Shown: positions 10,265-18,774 of the stretch, one piece after another
How the letters are laid out: each line of letters begins with the position of its first letter
How positions within the stretch are numbered: position 1 is the first letter of the stretch
From: Pseudomonas asgharzadehiana
GTDB taxonomy: Bacteria; Pseudomonadota; Gammaproteobacteria; Pseudomonadales; Pseudomonadaceae
Direction: 5' to 3'
DNA: 64,000 nt
Assembly (NCBI RefSeq): GCF_019139815.1
Contig: NZ_CP077079.1
Span: forward strand, 5,587,001-5,651,000
The notes under the pieces: generated by a model
Database searches by the model: none
What the model saw: the letters and a program-made list of their open reading frames with translations, nothing else
Told to the model about the DNA's origin: nothing
Program-made: the position numbers and the translations under genes

Positions 10265-11083
10265 GTGCACCCAGAATTGCCTGACAACCCGTGGTTGGAA
10301 CTGCGCCGCCTGACCCCGGCGCGTATCGCCCTGGGCCGTACCGGTACCAGCATCCCAACCAGCGCCCAGTTGGACTTCCAGTTCGCCCACGCCCAGGCGC
10401 GCGATGCCGTGCATTTGCCCTTCGACCCTGCAGGCCTGAGCAGCCAGTTGGCCGAGCGCGGCCGCGACAGCCTGTTGCTGCACAGCGCCGCCGCCGACCG
10501 GCACAGCTACCTGCAACGCCCAGATTTGGGCCGGCGCTTGAGCGATGAATCGGCGCAAACCCTGCGTGACCATGCGGCGGCCAACCCTGGCGGCGTGGAC
10601 TTGGCGGTGGTGGTGGCCGATGGCTTGTCTGCGCTGGCGGTGCATAAACACACGTTGCCGTTTCTGACACGCATGGAGGAACAGACCCACGCCGAAGGCT
10701 GGTCCTTATCACCCGTCATACTGGTGGAACAAGGCCGCGTGGCCGTGGCCGATGAGATCGGGCACTTGCTCGGCGCAAAGATGGTGGTGATCCTGATCGG
10801 CGAGCGGCCAGGGCTCAGTTCGCCGGACAGCCTGGGACTGTATTTCACCTACAACCCCAAGGTCGGCCTCACCGATGCCTACCGCAATTGCATCTCCAAC
10901 GTACGCCTGGAAGGCTTGAGTTACGGCATGGCGGCCCATCGTTTGCTGTACTTGATGCGCGAGGCATGTCGCCGACAGTTATCAGGGGTCAATCTCAAGG
11001 ACGAGGCGCAGGTGCAAACGATCGAGTCCGACGATCCGGACCTGATGAAGGGTAATTTCCTGCTCAGCCCACCCGCAGACTGA
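10265..11083 (+). CDS. eutC: Ethanolamine ammonia-lyase small subunit
   Basis: EutC, about 272 residues, the cobalamin-binding partner of EutB. Segments such as [26 protein letters not shown] and [16 protein letters not shown] are typical. Two starts are possible: ATG at 10250 overlapping the eutB stop, or GTG at 10265. I prefer GTG because the AAGGAG at 10253-10258 would then be a well-spaced ribosome site. If ATG is used the protein gains five residues. It ends the catabolic operon. The enzyme needs B12, which the btuB and btuF-like genes 18 kb downstream would help supply. Confidence 0.95.
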   Translation: MHPELPDNPWLELRRLTPARIALGRTGTSIPTSAQLDFQFAHAQARDAVHLPFDPAGLSSQLAERGRDSLLLHSAAADRHSYLQRPDLGRRLSDESAQTLRDHAAANPGGVDLAVVVADGLSALAVHKHTLPFLTRMEEQTHAEGWSLSPVILVEQGRVAVADEIGHLLGAKMVVILIGERPGLSSPDSLGLYFTYNPKVGLTDAYRNCISNVRLEGLSYGMAAHRLLYLMREACRRQLSGVNLKDEAQVQTIESDDPDLMKGNFLLSPPAD

Positions 11084-11174
11084 TCCCGGCACGATTGCGC
11101 TTTTTGGCGTCTTTAGGCAGCATCGAGTCACGGCCGCGCGCGTGGTCATACCCCTTTGGAAGTCGAGGCCTGGC

Positions 11175-11633
11175 ATGCGGATTACTCAAGCGACCCTGGA
11201 ACACCTGGACCTGCTGACCCCCCTGTTCGTCAAATACCGTGAATTTTACGGGGCCTTGCCCTTCCCGGACTCGTCGCGGGCCTTTCTGGAAAAGCGCCTG
11301 CGCCGCAAGGAGTCGGTGATTTACCTGGCCCTGGCCGATGATGACGACAAAAAACTGCTGGGCTTTTGCCAGCTGTACCCAAGCTTTTCGTCGCTGTCGC
11401 TCAAGCGGGTGTGGATCCTCAACGATATCTATGTAGCCGAGGACGCACGCCGGCAACTGGTGGCGGACAACCTGATGCGCACAGCGAAAAAAATGGCCAA
11501 GGAGACCCACGCGGTGCGGCTGCGGGTGTCTACCAGCAGTGACAATGAAGTGGCGCAGAAGACCTATGAGTCGATCGGTTTTCGCGAAGACACGGAGTTC
11601 AAGAACTACACCCTGCCGATCAGCGAGGATTAA
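11175..11633 (+). CDS. GNAT family N-acetyltransferase
   Basis: Small acetyltransferase of 152 residues. The GNAT core is visible: a beta strand VWILNDIYVAEDARRQLVADNLM, where the acetyl-CoA loop is degenerate (RRQLVA instead of R/QxxGxG/A), then a helix and a C-terminal TYESIGFRED strand. The ATG at 11175 has GGAAGTCGAGG upstream. It follows eutC by about 90 bases and could be read from the same transcript. The substrate is unknown; nothing in the context ties it to ethanolamine. Confidence 0.85.
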   Translation: MRITQATLEHLDLLTPLFVKYREFYGALPFPDSSRAFLEKRLRRKESVIYLALADDDDKKLLGFCQLYPSFSSLSLKRVWILNDIYVAEDARRQLVADNLMRTAKKMAKETHAVRLRVSTSSDNEVAQKTYESIGFREDTEFKNYTLPISED

Positions 11634-11662
11634 GTTCGACAGACCAAACACCGCATATCCCC

Positions 11663-11748
11663 GTGGGAGAGGGCTTGCTCCCAATTGCGCTGGGCCAGTC
11701 AGACTATTTATAACTGACCCACCGTAATCGGGAGCAAGCCCCTCCCAC
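11663..11748. repeat. REPIN (second copy)
   Basis: GTGGGAGAGGGCTTGCTCCC at 11663 is followed by the inverted copy ATCGGGAGCAAGCCCCTCCC ending at 11748. Spacer length and the ACCCACCG motif match the first REPIN at 7199, so both belong to one family. It lies in the 308-base spacer before dedA; the rest of that spacer holds only a possible promoter. Confidence 0.9.
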
Positions 11749-11830
11749 AGTTGAGTCTCCAGCGGTTCCCACGCCGTGCACCACGACACTCTTCGCTACA
11801 AAACCCACACGCTTTTCACAGTTCAATCCG

Positions 11831-11836
11831 TATAAT
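11831..11836 (+). promoter_or_regulatory. Possible -10 element upstream of dedA
   Basis: A perfect TATAAT at 11831 lies about 106 bases before the DedA start. No convincing -35 hexamer is seen at 16-18 bases; TTCACA is only ten bases away. Treat as a weak promoter call. Confidence 0.35.
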
Positions 11837-11941
11837 GCGGACCTTTCAGGGTTGTAAGAAAATACGGCATACCGGTGTAGCCTTATTACCCGAGCTTCCG
11901 CACAGGCCTGCAGAGCCGGGCCGTTCACACAGGTGTCATCC

Positions 11942-12598
11942 ATGGATTTCAACCCGCTCGACCTTATCCTGCATCTCGACGTTTACCTCGACCTGCTGGT
12001 AACCAATTACGGTCCGTGGATCTACGCCATCCTGTTTCTGGTCATCTTTTGCGAAACCGGCCTGGTGGTCATGCCCTTCCTGCCGGGTGATTCCTTGCTG
12101 TTTATCGCCGGCGCCGTCGCTGCAGGTGGTGGCATGGACCCGGTGTTGCTGGCCGGTCTGTTGATGTTGGCGGCGATCCTCGGTGACAGCACCAACTACG
12201 TGATCGGGCGAACCATCGGCGAGCGCCTGTTCAACAACCCGAACTCGAAAATCTTCCGCCGCGACTACCTGCAAAAAACCCACGACTTCTACGACAAGCA
12301 CGGCGGTAAAACCGTGACCCTGGCGCGTTTCCTGCCGATCCTGCGCACCTTTGCGCCATTCGTTGCCGGCATTGCGAAGATGCCCTACCCGCGGTTCTTC
12401 GGTTTCAGCGTGCTGGGCACCATCCTCTGGGTCGGCGGCCTGGTGACCCTGGGCTACTTCTTCGGCAACGTGCCGTTTATCAAGAAAAACCTGTCGCTGC
12501 TGGTGGTGTTCATCATCCTGCTGTCGCTGGTGCCGATGATCATCAGCGTATTGCGCAGCCGCTTTGGCCGTACCTCCTCCGAAGCCAAGCAGCAGTAA
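11942..12598 (+). CDS. DedA family inner-membrane protein
   Basis: DedA/SNARE-associated family protein of 218 residues. The N-terminus (LDLILHLDVYLDLLVTNYG) closely resembles E. coli DedA. The family segment FLPGDSLLFIAGAVAA and the later GKTVTLARFLPILRTFAPFVAG with conserved arginines are present. About five hydrophobic segments are visible. DedA proteins are linked to undecaprenyl phosphate or phospholipid flipping and membrane homeostasis. The ATG at 11942 fits the family start; a GTG three codons upstream is possible. The next gene, mtfA, begins seven bases after the stop, suggesting co-transcription. Confidence 0.93.
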   Translation: MDFNPLDLILHLDVYLDLLVTNYGPWIYAILFLVIFCETGLVVMPFLPGDSLLFIAGAVAAGGGMDPVLLAGLLMLAAILGDSTNYVIGRTIGERLFNNPNSKIFRRDYLQKTHDFYDKHGGKTVTLARFLPILRTFAPFVAGIAKMPYPRFFGFSVLGTILWVGGLVTLGYFFGNVPFIKKNLSLLVVFIILLSLVPMIISVLRSRFGRTSSEAKQQ

Positions 12599-12604
12599 CC
12601 GGCC

Positions 12605-13420
12605 ATGTGGTCCTTCAGCGCTTGGCGTCGCCGGCGACTGCTGGCCAAGAACCCGATTGCCGATGACACCTGGCAACGGGTGCGCCACCACCTGACCTTC
12701 CTCGACGGCATCAGCGCCGAGCAGGACCAGTGGCTGCGCGAAGCCTGCGTAGTATTTCTCGCCGAAAAACACCTCACCGCACTGCTCGGCGTCAAGCTGC
12801 ACCAGGAGCAACGCCTGCTGCTCGCCGCCCAGGCGCAACTGCCGCTGATGCACCTTGGCGATCTCGATTGGTACCAGGGCTTCCACGAAATCGTGCTGTA
12901 CCCCGACGACTTCCTGAGCCCCCAGCGCCATCGCGATGCCAGCGGCGTGGAACACGAGTGGGACGGCGAACACAGCGGCGAAGCCTGGCAACAAGGCCCG
13001 GTGATCCTCGCCTGGCCCGGCGTGCTCGCCAGCGGCCAGTGGGAAGGCTACAACCTGGTGATTCACGAACTGGCGCACAAGCTCGACATGCTCAACGGCG
13101 ACGCCAATGGCTTGCCGCCGCTGCACAGCGACATGCGCGTGCAGGAGTGGGCCAGCGTGATGCAAAGCGCGTTTGATGATCTCAATCGCCAGTTGGACGC
13201 CGACCCGGATGCCGAAACCGACATAGACCCGTATGCGGCGCAAGACCCGGCGGAGTTCTTTGCCGTGACCAGTGAATATTTTTTCAGTGCCCCGGATTTA
13301 CTGGTCAACCGTTATCCACAGGTGTACGCCCAGCTCAGCCGCTTTTATCGCCAGGATCCCCTGGCCCGCCTGATCCATTTGCAGGCGCACGACCCACGTT
13401 ATCAGCCACAAGACGAATGA
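12605..13420 (+). CDS. mtfA: M90 family zinc metallopeptidase MtfA
   Basis: Protein of 271 residues of the MtfA (YeeI) family. The zinc site is visible as VIHELAHKLDM near residues 151-161 (HExxH class), with downstream PAEFFAVTSEYFF supplying the further acidic ligand. In enterobacteria MtfA is a cytosolic peptidase that binds the glucose repressor Mlc; pseudomonads lack that classical PTS circuit, so the role here may differ. It is tightly linked to dedA. The reading frame is intact and of normal length. Confidence 0.92.
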   Translation: MWSFSAWRRRRLLAKNPIADDTWQRVRHHLTFLDGISAEQDQWLREACVVFLAEKHLTALLGVKLHQEQRLLLAAQAQLPLMHLGDLDWYQGFHEIVLYPDDFLSPQRHRDASGVEHEWDGEHSGEAWQQGPVILAWPGVLASGQWEGYNLVIHELAHKLDMLNGDANGLPPLHSDMRVQEWASVMQSAFDDLNRQLDADPDAETDIDPYAAQDPAEFFAVTSEYFFSAPDLLVNRYPQVYAQLSRFYRQDPLARLIHLQAHDPRYQPQDE

Positions 13421-13462
13421 CCGTACGACGTCTGGCGCATGGCATCGGCGTCAGAATATGCC

Positions 13463-13468
13463 TATAAT
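13463..13468 (+). promoter_or_regulatory. Probable -10 element of ppa
   Basis: TATAAT at 13463-13468 is about 60 bases upstream of the pyrophosphatase start. The expected -35 position carries only a weak match (TGGCAT around 13440). Confidence 0.45.
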
Positions 13469-13528
13469 CGCCGCCACTTTTAGGCCAATCCGGCCATGTC
13501 ATATGGCCAACTACGGGGGCAACGCCCA

Positions 13529-14056
13529 ATGAGCTACAGCAAGATTCCGGCTGGCAAAGACCTGCCGAACGACATCTACGTCGCCATCGAGATTCCGGCC
13601 AACCACGCGCCGATCAAATACGAAATCGACAAAGACAGCGACTGCCTGTTCGTTGACCGTTTCATGGCCACCCCGATGTTCTATCCGGCCAACTACGGTT
13701 TCATCCCTAACACCCTGGCTGACGACGGTGACCCCCTCGACGTGCTCGTGGTGACCCCTTACCCGGTTACCCCAGGCTCGGTTATCCGCGCACGCCCAGT
13801 CGGCATCCTGAACATGACCGACGACGGCGGCGGCGATGCCAAAGTGATCGCAGTCCCGCACGACAAGCTCTCCCAGCTGTACGTGGACGTGAAGGAATAC
13901 ACCGATCTGCCGCCATTGCTGCTGGAACAGATCAAGCACTTCTTTGAAAACTACAAAGACCTCGAAAAAGGCAAATGGGTGAAGATCGACGGTTGGGGCA
14001 ACGCAGACGCCGCCCGCGCCGAGATCATGAAGTCGGTCGCTGCCTATAAAGGCTGA
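13529..14056 (+). CDS. ppa: Inorganic pyrophosphatase
   Basis: Family I soluble pyrophosphatase, 175 residues. It hydrolyses pyrophosphate from biosynthetic reactions to two phosphates and is normally essential. The metal-binding signature DGDPLDVLV is present, as are [19 protein letters not shown] and the C-terminal [15 protein letters not shown]. The start at 13529 gives the family N-terminus [13 protein letters not shown]; an in-frame ATG 33 bases upstream has no support. It is followed by a strong terminator, so it is probably a monocistronic unit. Confidence 0.97.
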   Translation: MSYSKIPAGKDLPNDIYVAIEIPANHAPIKYEIDKDSDCLFVDRFMATPMFYPANYGFIPNTLADDGDPLDVLVVTPYPVTPGSVIRARPVGILNMTDDGGGDAKVIAVPHDKLSQLYVDVKEYTDLPPLLLEQIKHFFENYKDLEKGKWVKIDGWGNADAARAEIMKSVAAYKG

Positions 14057-14082
14057 TACCTGCTCCTCTTGCCCAGGCAAGT

Positions 14083-14113
14083 TAAAAAGCCCCGACTGCT
14101 CGGGGCTTTTTTA
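14083..14113 (+). terminator. Rho-independent terminator after ppa
   Basis: AAAAAGCCCCGACTGCTCGG followed by GGCTTTTTTA forms a GC-rich stem with a T-run, about 30 bases past the ppa stop. Confidence 0.92.
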
Positions 14114-14160
14114 TGAAAAAAATTAAACTCCCAGTTAAACGCGTAACACATAACGTTGAC

Positions 14161-14197
14161 CTAAGTTGCACAACTGAAAGATCAAGCCACAACTAAG
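14161..14197. promoter_or_regulatory. Candidate operator of the S24 repressor
   Basis: An 8-base perfect inverted repeat, CTAAGTTG (14161-14168) and CAACTAAG (14190-14197), flanks an inner half-site CAACT at 14171. Inverted half-sites about 75-105 bases upstream of a helix-turn-helix gene suggest autoregulation. The link to the repressor is inference. Confidence 0.45.
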
Positions 14198-14268
14198 TAA
14201 AAACCTACACGCGCAATTCAACGCATGGTTTATTTGAATGGTTTTTTCGGCCAGTAAACTCTGCGTTT

Positions 14269-15045
14269 ATGAATACATCAGGTGATCGATTAAAAGCGCT
14301 GTTACGGGAAGTGCATCTTTCCGCCTCCGACTTCGCCAAGAACCGCGGCGTCACGCCTCAACACGTGAACAACTGGTTCAAACGCGGCGTGCCCATGGGC
14401 CGACTCAACGAGTTCGCAGAACTGCTCTGCGTCTCCAGCCGTTGGCTGCGCACCGGCGAAGGCCCCAAACACCCACCGGCCAACTTCCTCCTGGAAGGCC
14501 CGGAAACACGTAAAGGACTGCCCACCACCCGCGAAGGAAGCGGAAAGTACCTCACAGGCCCTGCCTGCCCTCCAGAAAAACTCGACGTGGAGATCCCCCT
14601 CCACCAAACCTTCACCTCAACCGAACGCATCCGCGTCGCCCTGCACACCCTCGACGCGCTCAACGTAAACCCCGACCGCGCGCTAGGCGCCTACATGGTC
14701 GACAACAGCATGATCGACATCATCCAACAAGGCGCCACCCTCGCCATCGACAAAGGCCGCACCCAAATCATCGACGGTGAAATCTACGCCGTCGAACACG
14801 ACGGCATGCTGCGCATCAAATACCTCTACAACCGGCCGGGAGGTGGCCTTCGCATGCGTAGCCACAACGCCGGCGAACACCCGGACGAATACCTCACCTA
14901 CGAGGAACGCTTCGAACAGAACTTCACTATCGTCGGCTGGGTATTCTGGTGGTCCACCCTCAACAACCGCCGTCCACCCGTGCCGCTGGATGAGCATCTT
15001 TTGGGCTGGGAAGGCTCTAAGTCGGATCCGGAGGTGGGCATTTGA
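14269..15045 (+). CDS. XRE/S24-type transcriptional repressor (LexA/CI-like)
   Basis: Regulator of 258 residues with a Cro/CI-type helix-turn-helix near residues 8-60 (SASDFAKNRGVTPQHVNNWFKR) and a C-terminal S24 peptidase-like domain. The Ser-Lys dyad is visible: Ser147 in VDNSM and Lys184 in LRIKY, 37 residues apart as in LexA. No Ala-Gly or Cys-Gly dipeptide lies about 35 residues before Ser147, where self-cleavage normally occurs; that stretch reads DVEIPLHQT. No phage or pyocin genes are adjacent, so it looks like an orphan or domesticated regulator. Codon choice is unusually rich in ACC and CTC. Targets are unknown. Confidence 0.85.
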   Translation: MNTSGDRLKALLREVHLSASDFAKNRGVTPQHVNNWFKRGVPMGRLNEFAELLCVSSRWLRTGEGPKHPPANFLLEGPETRKGLPTTREGSGKYLTGPACPPEKLDVEIPLHQTFTSTERIRVALHTLDALNVNPDRALGAYMVDNSMIDIIQQGATLAIDKGRTQIIDGEIYAVEHDGMLRIKYLYNRPGGGLRMRSHNAGEHPDEYLTYEERFEQNFTIVGWVFWWSTLNNRRPPVPLDEHLLGWEGSKSDPEVGI

Positions 15046-15046
15046 A

Positions 15047-15190
15047 ATGAATGTGGGTATCATGCGCCGCACATTTGGCAGGGGGTGGCAAACGCTTATC
15101 CACCCTGCTCGGCGAAGCGGAGGAGTTCCCGCGGATGCCCCTACTATTCAGCCCGACGCAACGTGGGCTGAGCGATTTGAAGGCTGGTGA
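15047..15190 (+). CDS. Possible small protein downstream of the S24 repressor (47 aa)
   Basis: A short frame beginning MNVGIMRRTFGRGW starts one base after the repressor stop. GGAGGT at 15030-15035 lies eleven bases upstream and would serve it. The protein is basic with a C-terminus ending AERFEGW. I do not recognise a family. A terminator follows at 15225, consistent with a two-gene unit. It may be spurious. Confidence 0.4.
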   Translation: MNVGIMRRTFGRGWQTLIHPARRSGGVPADAPTIQPDATWAERFEGW

Positions 15191-15224
15191 GGCTTGTCAA
15201 AAACAAGCTGAGGCAGTCCCCGAG

Positions 15225-15248
15225 AAGCCGGCCACAAGCCGGCTTTTT
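15225..15248 (+). terminator. Rho-independent terminator
   Basis: AAGCCGGC, a five-base loop, GCCGGC and a TTTTT run. It closes the repressor unit; the remaining 110 bases before the convergent TonB receptor show nothing else. Confidence 0.85.
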
Positions 15249-15357
15249 AATGTCTTTTTGAAAGCCACTCTCGTAGCTCCCCTTACCTGCCCAGTCAGGA
15301 ATATCGCAATTTGCGAATGCGTGCTCACCCGCCAACAGATGCCCACTCTGCGGGCTA

Positions 15358-17712
15358 TCACCACTTATACGTAACCGAACCAATCAAGCTACGCTCATCG
15401 CCATACCGGCACGTGGTATTGCAATACAGATACTTCCTATCAAACAGGTTCTGCGCTTTAGCCTGCAGCTGCCAATGGCTGTCCAGATCATAACTAACCA
15501 GCGCATCTACCAGCGTGTAAGCCGGAATTTTCCCGTCATAAACACTCGGTGTCGTCCGCGTAGTTCCTATGTAGCGGGCGCCAGCACCCACGCGCAAGCG
15601 CTCAAGACCAAGGCTCGCCAAGCGGTAGCTGGCCCACAGGCTCGCGGTGTTGTAGGGCACGCCCTCGATGCGCTTACCTACGTTACTCGCGGTCTTGTCT
15701 TCCAGTACGTGGGTATCGGTGTAGGCGTAGCCGGCACTGAGTTGAAGGTTCTCGGTGAGGTTGCCCTTGGCTTCGAGCTCCAGGCCTTTAGAGCGGGTCT
15801 TGCCATATTGCACGTAGGTGTTGGTGAGGCTGTCGAGGCTCAGTGAGTTGTCCTGGTCGAGCTGGTAGACGGCGGCGCTGAGCAGGGTATCGGTGCCGGG
15901 AGGCTGGTAGCGCAGACCGATTTCGTATTGTTCGCCTTCCAGCGGGGCAAACGCGTTGCCGAAGGCCGGGTTGCTGACGCTGGCCGGCTGGAATGATTGG
16001 CTGTAGCTGATATAGGGCGCCAGGCCGTTGTCCGCGAGGTAGACCAGGCCTACACGGCCGGTGGCTTTTTTGTCGTTGCGGGTGGCGCGAGCCTCAGTGG
16101 CGAAGGTAGTGGTGACGCTCTCAGCCCAGTCCTGGCGGCCGCCGAGCAGCAGTACCCATTTGTCGTCAAAGGTGATCTGGTCTTGCAGGTAGATGCCGGC
16201 CTGGCTGCTGTGCAGGTCACTGCCGGTATCGGCGGCGGTGTTGGCACCGACACCGGTGTATTGCGGGTTGGCCAGGTTCAGCGGCGGTGCCAGTTGGGCC
16301 ACGGTCGAGCTGATAAAACGGTGCGAATCGTAAGTCTTGTGGTAGTAGTCGACGCCCAGCACCAGGTCGTGCTGCCAGCGCCCGCTGTCGAACGTGAAGT
16401 TGAGGTTATTGTCGCTGGTCCAGCCAGTGGAACGCTCTTCGCGGGCGCTGTAGCGGCGCAGCAGTCGGCTGCCACTGACCGACACAGGAATCAGGTAGTC
16501 CCAATTGGTATTGGCCTGGAAGTAACGAAGACTGTGGTTGACGGCGAGGTTGTCGTTGAAGCGGTGCTCGAAGAGGTAGCCGAGTGTGTCCATACGGTTG
16601 GTGAAGTGGTCGTAGCCGGGTTCACCCACGAACTGGTTGCGGCCGATCTTATAGCCGGCGGTGTTGCTGTAACTGCTGAGTGCATAGCTCATCGGCGGCG
16701 AGAAACCGGTATAGGTGTCCTGGTGGCTGGCGAGGACGGTCAGTGAGGTATCGTCGTCGGGTTTCCAGGTCACGGCCGGGGCAATGTAACGACGGTCATC
16801 ATCGACGTGGTCAACCTGGGTACCGCTGTCGCGCCAAAGGCCGGTCAGGCGGTAACTGAACTCACCCTGGTCATCCAGCGGGCCGCCGAGGTCGATGGTG
16901 TACTGGCGGCGGTCGTAATTGCCTAGTTCCAGGCCGATTTCGTGCAGCGGCGTATCGGTAGGACGCTTGCTCACGGTATTGATCATGCCGCCCGGCGAGA
17001 GCTGGCCGTACAACACGGACGAGGCGCCCTTAAGTACCTCGACGCGCTCCAGACCATAGGCTTCGACGCTGCCATCGTAAGGGTTCGATTGCAGTTTCAT
17101 ACCATCGCGCAGGATACCCCCGGTACCGGCGCCGACGTTGAAGCCGCGTAGGGTGTAGTCGTCGGCGGTGCGGCTGAAACTGGCGGGCTGGCTGCTGAAC
17201 CCGGGGGTGTACTTGAGCGCGTCGGAGAGGTTGTCGCTTTTGCGCGTGTTGAGCTCTTCGCGAGTCACTACCGACACGGATTGTGGGACTTTTACCAGTT
17301 CCGTGCGGGTTTTTGTGCCGACCGAGGAACGTTGAGCCACATAGCCGGCGTCAGCGGTTTCCCCGCTCTGACGGATTGCATTAATGGTGGTGGCATCCAG
17401 GGTCAGGCCGTCACCAGTTCGTTGCACGCTCAAGGCACCGCTTGCGGTGACCAGCACACTCAGGTCGGTGCCCACCAGGCTCTGGCGTACCGCTTCACGC
17501 GCGCTCAGGAGGCCGCGCACCCCAGGCGCCTGACGACCTGCCACATCAGCCGGAATAAACAGCACCTGCTGGCCACTCACCTGGCCAATCCCTATCAGAG
17601 TCGCGCCCACGGCGCCGGCGGGCAGGTTGAAGTCATAGACGGTTTCGGCCGCTTGCAGGGTAAAGCTGGCCAGGCAGCCGGCAAACACCGGCAAAAGGAG
17701 GTTGGGATGCAT
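15358..17712 (-). CDS. TonB-dependent siderophore receptor with signalling domain
   Basis: Outer-membrane receptor of 784 residues. Order: a signal peptide (about 1-22, ending LQAAE); a secretin/TonB short N-terminal signalling domain (about 25-110); a plug with VPQSVSVVTREELNTRKSDN and RGFNVGAGTGG; and a 22-strand barrel ending in YGDERSLIGSVTYKW with a terminal aromatic residue. The signalling domain, plus fecR and fecI upstream, marks it as a cell-surface-signalling transducer that senses its own ferric siderophore. The C-terminal CNTTCRYGDER motif resembles ferrichrome and ferrioxamine type receptors, but the ligand cannot be read from sequence. It follows fecR by about 100 bases. Confidence 0.93.
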   Translation of the reverse strand: MHPNLLLPVFAGCLASFTLQAAETVYDFNLPAGAVGATLIGIGQVSGQQVLFIPADVAGRQAPGVRGLLSAREAVRQSLVGTDLSVLVTASGALSVQRTGDGLTLDATTINAIRQSGETADAGYVAQRSSVGTKTRTELVKVPQSVSVVTREELNTRKSDNLSDALKYTPGFSSQPASFSRTADDYTLRGFNVGAGTGGILRDGMKLQSNPYDGSVEAYGLERVEVLKGASSVLYGQLSPGGMINTVSKRPTDTPLHEIGLELGNYDRRQYTIDLGGPLDDQGEFSYRLTGLWRDSGTQVDHVDDDRRYIAPAVTWKPDDDTSLTVLASHQDTYTGFSPPMSYALSSYSNTAGYKIGRNQFVGEPGYDHFTNRMDTLGYLFEHRFNDNLAVNHSLRYFQANTNWDYLIPVSVSGSRLLRRYSAREERSTGWTSDNNLNFTFDSGRWQHDLVLGVDYYHKTYDSHRFISSTVAQLAPPLNLANPQYTGVGANTAADTGSDLHSSQAGIYLQDQITFDDKWVLLLGGRQDWAESVTTTFATEARATRNDKKATGRVGLVYLADNGLAPYISYSQSFQPASVSNPAFGNAFAPLEGEQYEIGLRYQPPGTDTLLSAAVYQLDQDNSLSLDSLTNTYVQYGKTRSKGLELEAKGNLTENLQLSAGYAYTDTHVLEDKTASNVGKRIEGVPYNTASLWASYRLASLGLERLRVGAGARYIGTTRTTPSVYDGKIPAYTLVDALVSYDLDSHWQLQAKAQNLFDRKYLYCNTTCRYGDERSLIGSVTYKW

Positions 17713-17770
17713 GAGCGGGCTCGCAGAAGTACGGAAACGAGTGCGCGGAATACGCGCGTCTAACAGGTAT

Positions 17771-17795
17771 GTGACGCAAGCCCGGGATATTTTCA
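17771..17795 (-). promoter_or_regulatory. Possible iron-starvation ECF promoter for the receptor
   Basis: On the minus strand TGAAAATATC (17795-17786) is followed by GCGTCAC (17777-17771), resembling the GAAAAT and CGTC elements of FecI/PvdS-type promoters. The spacing is a little short, so this is tentative. Confidence 0.3.
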
Positions 17796-17814
17796 GGGGT
17801 GTGGGAAAAAAAAC

Positions 17815-18774
17815 TCAAACACGCTCGATTCGCGTCCATACGCCCAGCCAGTTATCGATGCGCAACGGCAGCACATCCCTAAGCGCGGCCAGCGCGCCAC
17901 GCGTGTCATCCAGGGCGAACACCCCGGAAATCCGCAACACCGCCGCCGCTGGCGAAACATGCAGCAGCCCTTGGTGGTAAGGCGCCAGGTGCTCAACCAC
18001 CTGGCCCAGAGACTGGTCATGCACTTCGAGCATCCCTCTGGTCCAACTGCGCTCGTCAACATAACGCGACGGGAGGTCCCGCCAGCGGTGGCCATCGAAC
18101 GCCAGGCCCTCGCCGGCGGCGAGGTGTTGGCTGTCATGGGGCGTGCGCAACTGCAAGGAACCTTCCAGTGCCCACACTTGTGGCTGGCCGGCCTGCATCG
18201 CCAGCAGGCACTGCCCACTGTCGAGCCAGACCTCGCCCCACGGGCACGCCAGCACAAACGGCCGCGCCGGATCACTTCGCACCTGGGCCTGGGCCGCGCC
18301 GCGTAACAGCTGGACGTGACGCTGCAGAGGGTTGAAATTCACGTCGACGGAACTCTGGGCGTTGAGTTGCAAGGTCGAACCGTCTTCGAGGGTGAAACTA
18401 CGGCGTTGGGCCGTTGACGTGCGCAGGTCGGCGCGAAAACGTGCGTGTAACGGCCCACCCGGCATGGTCAACAACTGCCCACCGACAGCCATCGCGCCCA
18501 GACCGAGGGCGCCACGCAGCAAACGTCGACGACTGTGCCCGGCATCGCACAGCGCATGGACGGCGGCCTGCTGCTGCACCAACGGTGCCACCGTACGGCT
18601 CAACTGCCGCTGCAAGGTCTGCCAGGCATGCAGATGACCAGGGTCGGCTTCGAGCCACAGCATCAATTGCTGTTGCTCCTGCTCAGTGAACACGCCCGAA
18701 GCACGCCGTGCATACCACTCGATCGCCTGTGCCGCCGCTGCGGACACTGTCGTCACGGAACGGCTCGATAACAT
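17815..18774 (-). CDS. FecR family sigma-factor regulator
   Basis: Transmembrane anti-sigma/sigma regulator of 319 residues. The N-terminal DUF4880-type cytoplasmic segment (AIEWYARRASGVFTEQEQQQL, then WLEADPGHLHAW) is followed by one membrane segment near residues 85-105 (GALGLGAMAVGGQLLTM) and a periplasmic FecR domain (RRSFTLEDGSTLQLNAQSSV). The C-terminal region would contact the receptor signalling domain. Its start overlaps the sigma-factor gene by 22 bases, showing tight coupling. Confidence 0.93.
   Translation of the reverse strand: MLSSRSVTTVSAAAAQAIEWYARRASGVFTEQEQQQLMLWLEADPGHLHAWQTLQRQLSRTVAPLVQQQAAVHALCDAGHSRRRLLRGALGLGAMAVGGQLLTMPGGPLHARFRADLRTSTAQRRSFTLEDGSTLQLNAQSSVDVNFNPLQRHVQLLRGAAQAQVRSDPARPFVLACPWGEVWLDSGQCLLAMQAGQPQVWALEGSLQLRTPHDSQHLAAGEGLAFDGHRWRDLPSRYVDERSWTRGMLEVHDQSLGQVVEHLAPYHQGLLHVSPAAAVLRISGVFALDDTRGALAALRDVLPLRIDNWLGVWTRIERV

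Noticed and set aside
7199..11748. The paired repeats as CRISPR or insertion sequence ends
   Set aside because: Only two copies 4 kb apart, inverted arms rather than direct repeats, and no transposase between them.
14269..15045. Prophage or pyocin region around the S24 repressor
   Set aside because: Neighbouring genes are ppa and an iron receptor; no integrase, structural or lysis genes, and no tRNA attachment site.
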